Shown: positions 16,256-24,380, counted from the stretch's first letter. The stretch: DNA of 34,923 nucleotides from Acidimicrobiaceae bacterium (GCA_009837445.1 VXTM01000021.1:355338-390260), one strand, 5' to 3'. The notes: generated by a model not told the origin, from the letters alone. Translations and numbers: made by a program.

Positions 16256-17854
16256 GTGACGGGACTCCAATGGATCCCAGCCGGCCTCCGGGCCTCGGGA
16301 GCCCGCCGGTGGTCGGGCTGGACCGGGGTGGTGCTGGTTTGCGTGGCGGTCCTGGTCCTGTGGCTGCCCGACCTGGACCTGCCTCTCGGCAACAGCGACG
16401 ACGGGCGGCAGGTAGGCCTCGTCGGGCTCCAGGGCCGCAACTTCTGGGAGCTCGGTCCCCTGGAGTCGGACTTCGGGGTCCGCATCGACCCGTACGTCAG
16501 GCCCGGATTCGGAGCAGAGCCCCGCTCTGACCCACCGGTGGCAGCCGTGTCCTATGCGCACCATCCGCCGTTGACGACCTTCGTCGCGGCTACATCGGTC
16601 GGGATCCTGGGCGACAATCTGCCGGCGCTGCGCATTGGCGCCTTCCTCATCGGATCGGCCACGATCATCTTCATGGCCGCGCTGCTGCGCGGCTGCGGCC
16701 TTCCTTGGGGACCCACCCTGCTGGCTGCCGGCGCCATGTCCTCCACGGGCTTCTTCTATGTCTACGGGCGTATCGGCGTTGGCTTCTCGCTGCTGGTGGC
16801 CTCGACGGCCGCGGTGGCCTGGCTGCGCAACACCGAGCGACCGTCGCGCTGGGCCCTGCTGGGCACCGCCGTGCTGGCAGCCATGGCTGCGACGCAGTCC
16901 TGGATTGCGATGGCCTCGCTGCCGCTGCTGGCGCTCTGGCTCTTCGCCAGCCGCGCCTCGCGGTTGAACGGCCCGGACCCGGTGTTCGCCGGAGAACAGC
17001 GTCGAGGGCCGCGAAGATGGTTGGCGAGTGGCTGGTCCCCGGCCCTGACGGCACTGGTAGTGGGCTCCGTCGCGGGCGGGATCATCGCCGCAGCCTGGAT
17101 GCTCAACGGCAGCGGCATCGCGGAACTCAGCGACCAGGTCTCGGTTAGGACAGGCATCGACGAGGCGGCCGGCGGTCGGTCGTTCGGATTCGGCGAGTTC
17201 CTGTCGAGGCAGTGGGACTTCGCCACCGACGCGCTGATGGTCCCGCCATGGCTGCGAGTGCTGCTGGCACCGGCACTACTGGCCGGCTTGATCGACCGCC
17301 GCACTCGTGTGGCCACCGCAATCACGCTGGCCATGGCGGCCGCATTGACCTTCGGCCTCCAGCAGGGCGCCTGGACCCACCGGCTGTGGAACTTCCCGTG
17401 GCTGGCGCCGGTGACCATCGGCCTTGCGTCCCTGCTCGACGCCGCCCGCCGCGTCATTCCCGACCGTGTGCGTACGCCCGCCGCGGCAGCGGCCGCAACA
17501 GTGATCGCGGCCACGATGGTCGCGGTGGTGCTGGGCAGCACGCGGGACCGGTACCTGTCAGACCCCGCTCACCTCGGGACAGCTCTCGAGCAGGCGGCCG
17601 ACACCTCGCAGGCACACCGGGCCGAGTTGGCATGGACGGGACCGGGCCTCCCCACTCCCAGGTGGGCCTCGTACTACCTGGATGTGCCGGCGTGGACCCT
17701 GGACGAGAGCCGTCTCGGCGAGATGGAGGATTCAGACCTCGTGATCCTCCGAGCCAGCATGGTTCCCGAGTTCTTTCCCGACGATGCTCTGGAGGATCCT
17801 CTCGCCTCGGCCGGCGACTTCCGGGTGATCACGGCTGCGTCCCTGTCGCCATGA
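16256..17854 (+). CDS. GT39-like polytopic membrane glycosyltransferase
   Basis: This 532-residue protein has one TM (about 18-38), then a periplasmic loop beginning DLDLPLGNSDDGRQVG, whose acidic pair after TM1 sits where ArnT/PMT-type enzymes keep a catalytic Asp. A HHPPLTTFVAATSVG stretch (about 100-115) precedes a series of about nine more TM segments, and a soluble C-terminal tail follows. Such GT-C enzymes use polyprenyl-phosphate sugars on the outer face of the membrane to glycosylate lipids, proteins or polymers. It probably decorates the glycan after export. GTG 16256 has a GAGGGG ribosome site 9 nt upstream and lies 13 bp after the PP-loop gene stop. Confidence 0.75.
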   Translation: MTGLQWIPAGLRASGARRWSGWTGVVLVCVAVLVLWLPDLDLPLGNSDDGRQVGLVGLQGRNFWELGPLESDFGVRIDPYVRPGFGAEPRSDPPVAAVSYAHHPPLTTFVAATSVGILGDNLPALRIGAFLIGSATIIFMAALLRGCGLPWGPTLLAAGAMSSTGFFYVYGRIGVGFSLLVASTAAVAWLRNTERPSRWALLGTAVLAAMAATQSWIAMASLPLLALWLFASRASRLNGPDPVFAGEQRRGPRRWLASGWSPALTALVVGSVAGGIIAAAWMLNGSGIAELSDQVSVRTGIDEAAGGRSFGFGEFLSRQWDFATDALMVPPWLRVLLAPALLAGLIDRRTRVATAITLAMAAALTFGLQQGAWTHRLWNFPWLAPVTIGLASLLDAARRVIPDRVRTPAAAAAATVIAATMVAVVLGSTRDRYLSDPAHLGTALEQAADTSQAHRAELAWTGPGLPTPRWASYYLDVPAWTLDESRLGEMEDSDLVILRASMVPEFFPDDALEDPLASAGDFRVITAASLSP

Positions 17855-17880
17855 CAGGGGCTGACCCGACCCAGTCCCCG

Positions 17881-17886
17881 TAGGCT
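17881..17886 (+). promoter_or_regulatory. Candidate -10 box TAGGCT before the second giant glycosyltransferase
   Basis: TAGGCT fits TANNNT and lies 10 nt before the ATG at 17897. The same hexamer occurs at 3272-3277 upstream of the SpoIID-SLH gene, but there with a 40-nt leader. Confidence 0.35.
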
Positions 17887-17896
17887 CACAGGGCGT

Positions 17897-20872
17897 ATGG
17901 ACCACAGCCGCGTGCCTCCAGCCGGTGTACGGGGCAACGACTGGCGCGAGCTGTCAGTGGCGGCCCCGGATCGCTTCGAGCCGGAACTGCCGGTGTCGGT
18001 CGTGATCGCCTACTACGAGGCGCCGGAGGCGCTGGAGCTCACGCTGGCCGCTCTCGAGGGACAGACCTACCCGCGGGAGCTGTTCGAGGTGGTGATCGTC
18101 GACGACGGATCCTCCGAGCCGCTGGTCGCACCGGCCGGCAGTCCCCTGGCGGTCCGGGTGGTACACCAGGAGGATCGGGGCTTCGGCCTCGCCCGAGCCC
18201 GCAACACGGGAGCAAGGGCTGCGAACTGCGAGATCCTCGTCTTCCTGGACTGCGACATGATGCCGGAGGCAGGCTGGCTGTCCGAGCACGCCCGCTGGCA
18301 CCATGCCGCGTGTGACGCGCTCACACTGGGATTCCGCACCCACGTCGAAGTCGACGGTATAGACGCCGCGATGGTGCGGACCAGGCCGGGATCGCTGGCC
18401 GAGCTGTTCGACGGGCGGCCGACCGAGCGCCCCGAGTGGATCGAGTACCACATGACCCGGACCCGCGGCCTCACCTCCGACGACGACGACCTCTTCCGGA
18501 TGGTGACCGGCGGGAACCTGGGCGTCTCGCGCTCCTTCTTCGAGTACGCGGGCGCCTACGACGAGTCGTTCACGCAATGGGGCGGCGAGGACACCGAGTT
18601 CGGCTACCGGGCCTTCGTCCGGGGAGGCCTGCTGGTGCCGGTCCCCGACGCCATGTGCTGGCACCAGGGTGCCGGCGCGAAGCCGAGCGACACCGAGTCG
18701 GCCAGTCTGGATCTCCAGCAAGCCAAGCTGTCCCAGATCATCGCAACCGAGGGCTTCAGGTACTCTGTTCCGGGGCGGAGCTTCACCGTTCCCCGATTCG
18801 TGGTCACGATCGATCCGGGTGACCCGGACGCGCAGCGGTCCACCGCCGAGCAGGTGCTCGCCGGCAAGGCCCACGACCTCGTCGTGTGGATCGCCGAGCC
18901 GGACGGCACAGCCGATGACCCGGGCCGGGAGCGGCTTCGCCGCCAACTGGGCGGCGACCCGCGGGTGCAGTTCGGTCCTGCCCGCCAAGCAGTCGAAGCC
19001 ATCCCGGCCGCGCCGTTCCACGTGTCGATTCCAGCCGGCGCGACGGTCGACTCGAGCGTGGTCGAACGCCTGCGCAGGGAGTTGGGAAACGCCGCCCAGG
19101 CGACTAGGACGCTGCCCGGCGGAGAAGCGGCCCAGATCGTGCGGACCCGTCATCTGCACCGGGCCGCCCGTCTCGGCATGAGCCTGGAGGACTACACCCA
19201 GCTGTTCGCCCAAGACCGGCCGGCCGCCACCCCCCGGAGCCTCGGCAAGCTCGGCCGCATCATCGCGGGTGCCGGCCGCGACGCCCGGAGGGTTCGCAGC
19301 CCAGCCGACGCCCTCAACGTGGTCCGCTCACTATCGACGTTGCTGGCCAACGCAGCCGGCTGGAGGACCCGCAGATTCACGGGAAGGCTACGTAGGACGG
19401 CTCGCAAGAGACGGCTCGCTACCAAGCGTCTCGCGTACCGGACAGCCAAGAAGGCCTTGAAGCCGCGACGACCGCCGGACTACCACGACAGCGAGTTGCA
19501 GCCGGCCCAGTACCGGCTCGGCCCGGAGATGGTTGCAGTGGGGCCGCGTGCTGAGAACGTCTTCGCGGCGTCAGGCCGCGTCTCCAGCGAGATCGGGCCG
19601 CACACCGAGGCCCTGATCGTGGACACGCCCGAGCACGCTCGCGGAGCCGGTCCCGACACGCCCGCGCTCGTGGTGGCCCTCTCGGAATCGGATCCACGAG
19701 CCTCGGTGGCCGCGTTCGACGCCGAAAGCCTGAACCCTCTGAACTGGCCGGTGGATCACAGCGGGCACGGCGTCGCTTTGGGCCCGCCCGAGCGGGTGCC
19801 GAGGGAGAAGAGACCTCCCCACGCGGCGGGACCCGACAAACGAACCGTGTGTCAGAGCGCTCACCATGTGGTGGATGCGTCCGCCTACCACGACGACTCG
19901 CTGAGCAGGGCTGGAACGCTGGCCGCGCTGGCCGCCACCGGCGCGGTCGTGCACATCATCGACGGAGACGCCGAGCTGCATCACGCCTTGGGCTCGGAGC
20001 TCTACGCCCTCATGGTCGACGACGGCACCCTCACCGCCGACCAGCACCAGCGGGAGGCGTTCAGCATCGCCATGCGCCGCATTGCGCTGCGGGACCACTC
20101 GCTGCGGGCCCGGGTCCGTCAGTTGCTGGCCCCGGCCGGCCTGTGCGGACCGCCGCTGCCGATCGTCACGATCCTGCTCGCCACCAGGCGCCCCGACCGG
20201 GTGGCCGCGGCCATCGACGCGGTGGCTAGCCAGACCTATCCCCGATTGGAACTGGTGCTCGCGCTCCACGGCGAGGGGTTCGACCGGACCGAGATCGACC
20301 GGCAGCTGCACGGCCTGAAGCACCCGGCCCGGGTGGTCGAGGCGCCCGGGCACCTGCCGCTGGGCGCGGTGCTCAACGCGGCCGCCGCCGAGGCATCGGG
20401 GTCACTGCTGACCAAGTTCGACGACGACGACCTCTACGGGCCCGAGCACCTGTGGGACCTCGTCCTCGCCCACGAGTACTCCCGAGCCCCGCTGGTGGGC
20501 AAGGGCGCGGAGTTCGTCTACCTCGAGGGCTCCGATGTCACCCTGCACCGCTTCCGGGGCGGGGGCGAGCGCTACATCACCACCCAGAGCATCGCCGGCG
20601 GTGCTCTGATGGTCACCAGGCACTGCTTCGATGACGTGCTCGGCTGGCGACCACTACCCCGCAGTGTCGACCAGGCCCTGATCGCCGACGTGGTGGGCTC
20701 CGGTCACCGCGCCTACCGCACCCACGGCATGGGCTACGTGCTGGTGCGCCACGGCGAGGGCCACACGTGGCAGGCCGACGACGACTACTTCCTAGCCCAG
20801 GCCCACGAGACCCGCTCGGGATGCGACCTCGCCTTTGCCGGGATCGCGGCGCCGGGGTCGCCCGAGGGCTAG
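17897..20872 (+). CDS. Giant two-domain GT2 glycosyltransferase (paralogue 3)
   Basis: This 991-residue protein is collinear with the 992-residue protein at 9296. The N-terminal GT-A domain has VSVVIAYYEAPEALELTL, VDDGSS, LDCDMMPEAGW (Asp118 and Asp120) and WGGEDTEFGYRAF. The shared middle region has YRLGPEMVAVGPRAENVFA, AFDAESLNPLNW and ALRDHSLRARVRQLL. The C-terminal GT-A domain has VTILLATRRPDRVAAAI, KFDDDD (Asp842-845) and WRPLPRSVDQALIADVV. Both active sites look complete. A strongly basic stretch (about 485-530, rich in Arg and Lys) precedes the middle region and could dock the protein on the membrane. Two similar double-headed enzymes in one locus suggest either two related disaccharide units or successive elongation steps. 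Its TAG stop shares a CTAG palindrome with the stop of the convergent flippase gene. Confidence 0.86.
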   Translation: MDHSRVPPAGVRGNDWRELSVAAPDRFEPELPVSVVIAYYEAPEALELTLAALEGQTYPRELFEVVIVDDGSSEPLVAPAGSPLAVRVVHQEDRGFGLARARNTGARAANCEILVFLDCDMMPEAGWLSEHARWHHAACDALTLGFRTHVEVDGIDAAMVRTRPGSLAELFDGRPTERPEWIEYHMTRTRGLTSDDDDLFRMVTGGNLGVSRSFFEYAGAYDESFTQWGGEDTEFGYRAFVRGGLLVPVPDAMCWHQGAGAKPSDTESASLDLQQAKLSQIIATEGFRYSVPGRSFTVPRFVVTIDPGDPDAQRSTAEQVLAGKAHDLVVWIAEPDGTADDPGRERLRRQLGGDPRVQFGPARQAVEAIPAAPFHVSIPAGATVDSSVVERLRRELGNAAQATRTLPGGEAAQIVRTRHLHRAARLGMSLEDYTQLFAQDRPAATPRSLGKLGRIIAGAGRDARRVRSPADALNVVRSLSTLLANAAGWRTRRFTGRLRRTARKRRLATKRLAYRTAKKALKPRRPPDYHDSELQPAQYRLGPEMVAVGPRAENVFAASGRVSSEIGPHTEALIVDTPEHARGAGPDTPALVVALSESDPRASVAAFDAESLNPLNWPVDHSGHGVALGPPERVPREKRPPHAAGPDKRTVCQSAHHVVDASAYHDDSLSRAGTLAALAATGAVVHIIDGDAELHHALGSELYALMVDDGTLTADQHQREAFSIAMRRIALRDHSLRARVRQLLAPAGLCGPPLPIVTILLATRRPDRVAAAIDAVASQTYPRLELVLALHGEGFDRTEIDRQLHGLKHPARVVEAPGHLPLGAVLNAAAAEASGSLLTKFDDDDLYGPEHLWDLVLAHEYSRAPLVGKGAEFVYLEGSDVTLHRFRGGGERYITTQSIAGGALMVTRHCFDDVLGWRPLPRSVDQALIADVVGSGHRAYRTHGMGYVLVRHGEGHTWQADDDYFLAQAHETRSGCDLAFAGIAAPGSPEG

Positions 20873-22149
20873 GCCTGCCGGCGGTGGGCGGCGTACTCCA
20901 GATTGAGCAGGCTGCCCGCCACCAGTGAGCCGGCCAGCACCGCGGCCACCAACCCCAGCTCCACCCGCAGGAACGGCTCCAGGTCGAAGCTGACCGTGGC
21001 TGCGAAGGCGGCGATCCCTGCGACCCATCCGGCCACCGCCAGCCGGGTGTGACCCAGCGCGACCAGTCCCAGCGTCAGCGACAGCATCAGCATCAGGCCC
21101 CCGCCGCTGGCGGCCAGCAGGGCCATGTCGGTGCGGCTCAGCTCGTCGCCGAACACGATCCGCACCACGAGCGGTCCGACGGCTGCGGCCACCACGGTCG
21201 TCGCCGCGGCCGCGGCCCCCACCGCGGCCACGATCTTGATCTGCATGTTGCGGAACCCCACCAGGTCACCGTGGCCGGCCAGGGTGGCCAGGCTGGGCAG
21301 CAGGCTCGCCTTCACCGCCTGGAAGAAGAACAGCGGGATCCGGGCAATGAGCATGCCGTTGAGGAACACGCCGGGAGCCTCGGGCCCCAGCTCGTCGCCG
21401 CCGGCGATGTCGACCGCCACCGGCCCGACGTTGAGTATGAACGCCTCGCCGATGCTGGCGATCAGCAAGAACCCCATGGCCGGTGTGAGCTCCCGGTACG
21501 AGGCCGGCGGCCCGGGACTGACGAACGGCCGGGGGCCCGCGGCCACGACCGCGGCGGCGACCAGCGCGAAGGCGATGGCCAGGCCGTAGGCGCCGACGGC
21601 GGCCACGCCGGCCAGGGCCAGAGCCACGGCCACGGCCATGCGGGACCCGCCCTCCACCATGAAGTACCGGGCGTACCGGTCGAAGAGATGGCGCCCGCCC
21701 AGGATTCCCCGCACCAGCTGGGTGCCGGCGAAGGCTCCCAGGGCCAGCACCAGAGCGACCAGTAGCTCGGGCCGGTTGTCGAGCAGGCCGTCGAGTCCCA
21801 GCGGCCAGGCCACCAGCAACCCGGCGGTTACCAGCATGAACTGCACCGCTCCGAGCACCCCGGCCCGGCGCAGTACCGGGGCGCTTCCCACTCCCCGGCT
21901 GGCCCGGTCGGCGGTGGCCCGGGCCACTTCCTGCTCCAGGGGCTGGAACAGGCCGAAGCCGCCGATGTTGACGAGGGCCCACAGCACGGCCAGCCCTCCG
22001 TAGCCCTCGTCACCCAGGGCGTGCCCGGCCACAACGAGGTATCCGTAGGTCGTGAGCCCGTTGACGACGAGACCCCAGAAGATGCCAGAGGTACCGAGGG
22101 GCAGCAGGCTCAGCAGGCGCGCCCGGAGATCCTTGAGAGAATGGCCGAT
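20869..22149 (-). CDS. Wzx/MATE-type polysaccharide flippase
   Basis: This protein of about 426 residues is almost wholly hydrophobic, with about twelve TM segments and conserved-looking LFQPLEQEVARATADR after TM2 and FFFQAVKASLLPSLA in the middle, as in oligosaccharide flippases. It would flip lipid-linked repeat units to the outer face. A GTG at 22032 would remove the first TM (SGIFWGLVVNGLTTYGYLVV), so the true start is upstream. No in-frame ATG, GTG or TTG exists between 22032 and the stop at 22186. The best-placed codon is ATC at 22149-22147, 8 nt after a GGAAGGA ribosome site; CTG 22173 is the other option. The start is therefore uncertain while the identity is good. Confidence 0.78.
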   Translation of the reverse strand: MGHSLKDLRARLLSLLPLGTSGIFWGLVVNGLTTYGYLVVAGHALGDEGYGGLAVLWALVNIGGFGLFQPLEQEVARATADRASRGVGSAPVLRRAGVLGAVQFMLVTAGLLVAWPLGLDGLLDNRPELLVALVLALGAFAGTQLVRGILGGRHLFDRYARYFMVEGGSRMAVAVALALAGVAAVGAYGLAIAFALVAAAVVAAGPRPFVSPGPPASYRELTPAMGFLLIASIGEAFILNVGPVAVDIAGGDELGPEAPGVFLNGMLIARIPLFFFQAVKASLLPSLATLAGHGDLVGFRNMQIKIVAAVGAAAAATTVVAAAVGPLVVRIVFGDELSRTDMALLAASGGGLMLMLSLTLGLVALGHTRLAVAGWVAGIAAFAATVSFDLEPFLRVELGLVAAVLAGSLVAGSLLNLEYAAHRRQA

Positions 22150-22157
22150 GGAACTCG

Positions 22158-22164
22158 TCCTTCC
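22158..22164 (-). promoter_or_regulatory. Ribosome binding site GGAAGGA that argues for an ATC start
   Basis: GGAAGGA is followed by 8 nt (CGAGTTCC) and then ATC, in the flippase frame. No normal start codon lies at a usable distance, so this site is the main evidence for initiation at ATC. Confidence 0.45.
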
Positions 22165-22182
22165 AGGCGACAGACCGCCTGG
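22163..22182. repeat. Perfect 7-bp inverted repeat between -10 box and ribosome site of the flippase gene
   Basis: CCAGGCG, 6 nt, CGCCTGG. It begins directly downstream of the candidate -10 box (22183-22188) and ends in the ribosome binding site. It could be an operator at the transcription start or an mRNA hairpin limiting access to the ribosome site. It has no U tract, so it is unlikely to be a terminator. Confidence 0.5.
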
Positions 22183-22188
22183 AGTCTA
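22183..22188 (-). promoter_or_regulatory. Candidate -10 box TAGACT for the flippase gene
   Basis: TAGACT on the minus strand fits TANNNT and would place the transcript start within the inverted repeat, giving a leader of roughly 28 nt before the proposed ATC start. Confidence 0.35.
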
Positions 22189-22210
22189 GATTGCGGCCGG
22201 GCCGCTCTAG

Positions 22211-23377
22211 CTAGCTCTGACTGAGGGTCGGCATGCAGAGGCCGTCGAGTTCGCCCACCTGGATGCGGTCGCGGTTGTCGTAGGTGACCTCGTTGGAGGG
22301 ATCGACCCGCAGCTTGAACTCGCGGAAGCTCATCTCCAGCGCGTCGAAGGCGACCAGGCGGCCCCGCAGCGAGTCGCCGACTCCCAGGATCAGCTTGAGG
22401 GCCTCCAGGGCCTGAACGCTGCCGACGATGCCGGGCAACACGCCCAGAACCCCGGCCTCGGCGCAGCTCGGGGCCATCTCCGGCGGTGGCGGCTCGGGCA
22501 GCATGTCACGGTAGGTGGGCCCGTTGCGGGGATCGAACACCGTGATTTGGCCCTCGAAGCGGAAGATCGACCCGTGCACCACCGGTATGCCGAGCTTCAC
22601 GGAGGCGTCGTTGAGCAGGTAGCGGCTCGGGAAGTTGTCGGCCCCATCCACGACCACGTCGTAGCCCTCGAGGATCTCCATGATGTTGTCGGCGCCCAGC
22701 CGGGTGTCGTAGGTGACCACGTTGACGTCGGGGTTCAGCGCGGTCAGGGTCTTCTTGGCCGAGTCCACCTTGCGATCCCCGACCCGGTCGACGTTGTGGA
22801 GGATCTGGCGCTGCAGGTTGGACTCGTCCACGACGTCCATGTCGATGACGCCGATGGTGCCAACCCCCGCGGCGGCGAGGTACAGAGCCGCCGGGGAGCC
22901 GAGTCCGCCCGCGCCGAGCAGCAGGACCTTGGCGTCGAGCAGCTTGATCTGCCCCTCCTCGCCCACCTCGGGCACCAGCAGGTGACGCTGGTAGCGGTTG
23001 CGCTGGTCGGGAGTCAGGGTGCGGGGGCGCTCCCAGGCCCGCCCCTCGTCCTTCCACTTGTTGAAGCCGCCGTCCATCGACACCACGTCGGTGTAGCCCA
23101 TCTGCTCCAGCGTGACCGCGGCGAAGGCCGAGCGCACCCCGCCCGCGCACATGGCCACCAGCGGGGTGGAACGGTCGGCGATCCGGTTCTCGATGCTCGA
23201 CTCGAGCTGGCCCCGGGGGATGTGCACCGAGCCGGCGATGGCGCCCTGCTCGTACTCGTCGGGCTCACGCACGTCGAGGAGGGTCCAGCCCTCGGCCAGC
23301 AGCTGCTCGCCGCCCGCGGTGTCGACCTCGCGGATCTGAGACTTCGCCTGCTGAAGTAGTTCTCTAAAGCTCGCCAT
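22211..23377 (-). CDS. Rhodanese-MoeB/ThiF-like adenylyltransferase fusion
   Basis: This 388-residue protein has an N-terminal rhodanese domain (about 15-115) with active-site loop CAGGVR (Cys77), then an E1-like adenylyltransferase domain (about 125-385) with GAGGLG (155-160), DMDVVDESNLQRQ and PSCAEAGVLGVLPG (Cys305). Such enzymes adenylate and then sulfurate the C-terminal Gly-Gly of small sulfur carriers (MoaD, ThiS, CysO types) for molybdopterin, thiamin, cysteine or thio-tRNA synthesis. Two features are unusual: the rhodanese is N-terminal, whereas MoeZ-type proteins carry it C-terminally, and the two zinc CxxC pairs of MoeB are missing (TYRD and no CPxC near the end). The carrier partner is not in the window. 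ATG 23377 sits 6 nt after a TAGGGT box, so the mRNA is probably leaderless. Confidence 0.88.
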   Translation of the reverse strand: MASFRELLQQAKSQIREVDTAGGEQLLAEGWTLLDVREPDEYEQGAIAGSVHIPRGQLESSIENRIADRSTPLVAMCAGGVRSAFAAVTLEQMGYTDVVSMDGGFNKWKDEGRAWERPRTLTPDQRNRYQRHLLVPEVGEEGQIKLLDAKVLLLGAGGLGSPAALYLAAAGVGTIGVIDMDVVDESNLQRQILHNVDRVGDRKVDSAKKTLTALNPDVNVVTYDTRLGADNIMEILEGYDVVVDGADNFPSRYLLNDASVKLGIPVVHGSIFRFEGQITVFDPRNGPTYRDMLPEPPPPEMAPSCAEAGVLGVLPGIVGSVQALEALKLILGVGDSLRGRLVAFDALEMSFREFKLRVDPSNEVTYDNRDRIQVGELDGLCMPTLSQS

Positions 23378-23383
23378 GGTTAA

Positions 23384-23389
23384 ACCCTA
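23384..23389 (-). promoter_or_regulatory. -10 box TAGGGT, leaderless start of the rhodanese-MoeB gene
   Basis: TAGGGT on the minus strand lies exactly 6 nt (TTAACC) before the ATG at 23377, with no Shine-Dalgarno between. Confidence 0.5.
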
Positions 23390-23405
23390 CCTGTCTTGTC
23401 AGGAT

Positions 23406-24188
23406 TTAGCCACCCGAGCCCTCCATACCGCAGATCATGGGCAGGACATCACTGATGGAGGCGTTGACCAGTACGTCGGCCAGGGAGTCGAACTCGGTGG
23501 GCTCGCCGTTCACGATCACCAGCCGGGCCCCGGAGTGCACCGCGATCGCCGCAGTCCGGTTGATGGGCGACACGGCCAGGGTGGTGCCCACCGCCAGGAA
23601 CAGGTCGCACTCGGTCGAGGCCCGCTCGGCCCGGTCCATGTCGACCGGGTCGAGGCTCTGCCCGAACGACACCGTGGCCGACTTGAGGATCCAGCCGCAC
23701 ACCGGGCACTCGGGATCCTCCTCGCCGGCCCGCACCCGCTCCAGCGCCACCTCGATGTCGTCGCGGTAGTCGCATGCCAGGCACTGCACCTTGCGGGTGG
23801 TGCCGTGGATCTCCACAACACGCTCGGGGTCGCTGCCAGCCCGCTGGTGGAGCTCGTCCACGTTCTGGGTGATCAGCAGATGGAGCTTGCCCCGCTCCTC
23901 CAGATGCACCAGGGCCTCATGCCCCCGGTTGGGCTCGACATCGGCCCACAACGCCCCGGAGGCCCGGCGGGCCCAGTTGCTGCGGCGAACATCGGGGTCC
24001 GAGACGTAGACGTTGATGTTGGAGGCCCGCTCAGCCGCGGGGTCCTTGGTCCACAGGCCCTTGGGCCCCCTGAAATCGGGCAGACCGCTGTCGGTGGAGA
24101 TTCCGGCCCCGGTCAGCACGGTCACACGCTCAGCGGCGTCGACCAGCCGGCGGGCCGCGGCCACCGCGTCCGCGGCACCGTTGAGCAT
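23406..24188 (-). CDS. cobB: Sirtuin (NAD-dependent protein deacylase)
   Basis: This 260-residue protein has all core sirtuin motifs: GAGIS (27-31), DFRGPKGLW (38-46), TQNVDELH (107-114) and catalytic His128 in EIHG. It has two zinc CxxC pairs (Cys136/Cys139 and Cys161/Cys164), then VSFGQSLD, VGTTLAVSP and IVNGEPTEFD. It removes acyl groups from lysines using NAD, typically regulating acetyl-CoA synthetase and other metabolic enzymes. It ends 28 bp upstream of the rhodanese-MoeB start, on the same strand but with its own -10 box (TACGCT) 6 nt before the ATG. It lacks the Tyr/Arg desuccinylase pair that I would expect near residues 50-60 of E. coli CobB (WTKDPAAERAS here), but I cannot settle acyl preference. 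Confidence 0.93.
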   Translation of the reverse strand: MLNGAADAVAAARRLVDAAERVTVLTGAGISTDSGLPDFRGPKGLWTKDPAAERASNINVYVSDPDVRRSNWARRASGALWADVEPNRGHEALVHLEERGKLHLLITQNVDELHQRAGSDPERVVEIHGTTRKVQCLACDYRDDIEVALERVRAGEEDPECPVCGWILKSATVSFGQSLDPVDMDRAERASTECDLFLAVGTTLAVSPINRTAAIAVHSGARLVIVNGEPTEFDSLADVLVNASISDVLPMICGMEGSGG

Positions 24189-24194
24189 CGAGCC

Positions 24195-24200
24195 AGCGTA
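24195..24200 (-). promoter_or_regulatory. -10 box TACGCT, leaderless start of the sirtuin gene
   Basis: TACGCT on the minus strand lies exactly 6 nt before the ATG at 24188; the same hexamer precedes the M24 peptidase gene at 31535-31540. Confidence 0.5.
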
Positions 24201-24261
24201 GTGGCAGGGGTGAGACCGCTCGGCTCACCACAATCGACACTCGTAACACATCCATCAACTG

Positions 24262-24279
24262 AACTACATAGAAACTACA
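24262..24279 (+). repeat. AACTACA direct repeat with 11-bp period, abutting a -35 box
   Basis: AACTACA occurs at 24262-24268 and 24273-24279, 11 bp apart, about one helical turn. The second copy is also part of an inverted AAACT-AC-AGTTT (24272-24283) that runs into the -35 box. This is a plausible operator for the gene at 24381. The regulator is unknown. Confidence 0.45.
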
Positions 24280-24281
24280 GT

Positions 24282-24310
24282 TTGACTTACATTTGTGAGC
24301 TGCCAATACT
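24282..24310 (+). promoter_or_regulatory. Sigma70-type promoter TTGACT-N17-AATACT
   Basis: TTGACT at 24282-24287 and AATACT at 24305-24310 with 17-bp spacing lie in a noticeably AT-richer stretch of the 192-bp divergent gap (24189-24380). They would give a leader of about 60 nt before the ATG at 24381, which has its own Shine-Dalgarno. Apart from this promoter, the repeat upstream and the sirtuin -10 box, I see nothing else in the gap. Confidence 0.6.
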
Positions 24311-24380
24311 GTTTCAATAACACTTCCCCCTTCAGTTGCAATATCCGCGCTCTGGCGCGCTCTATTTCGGAGAGATACCA

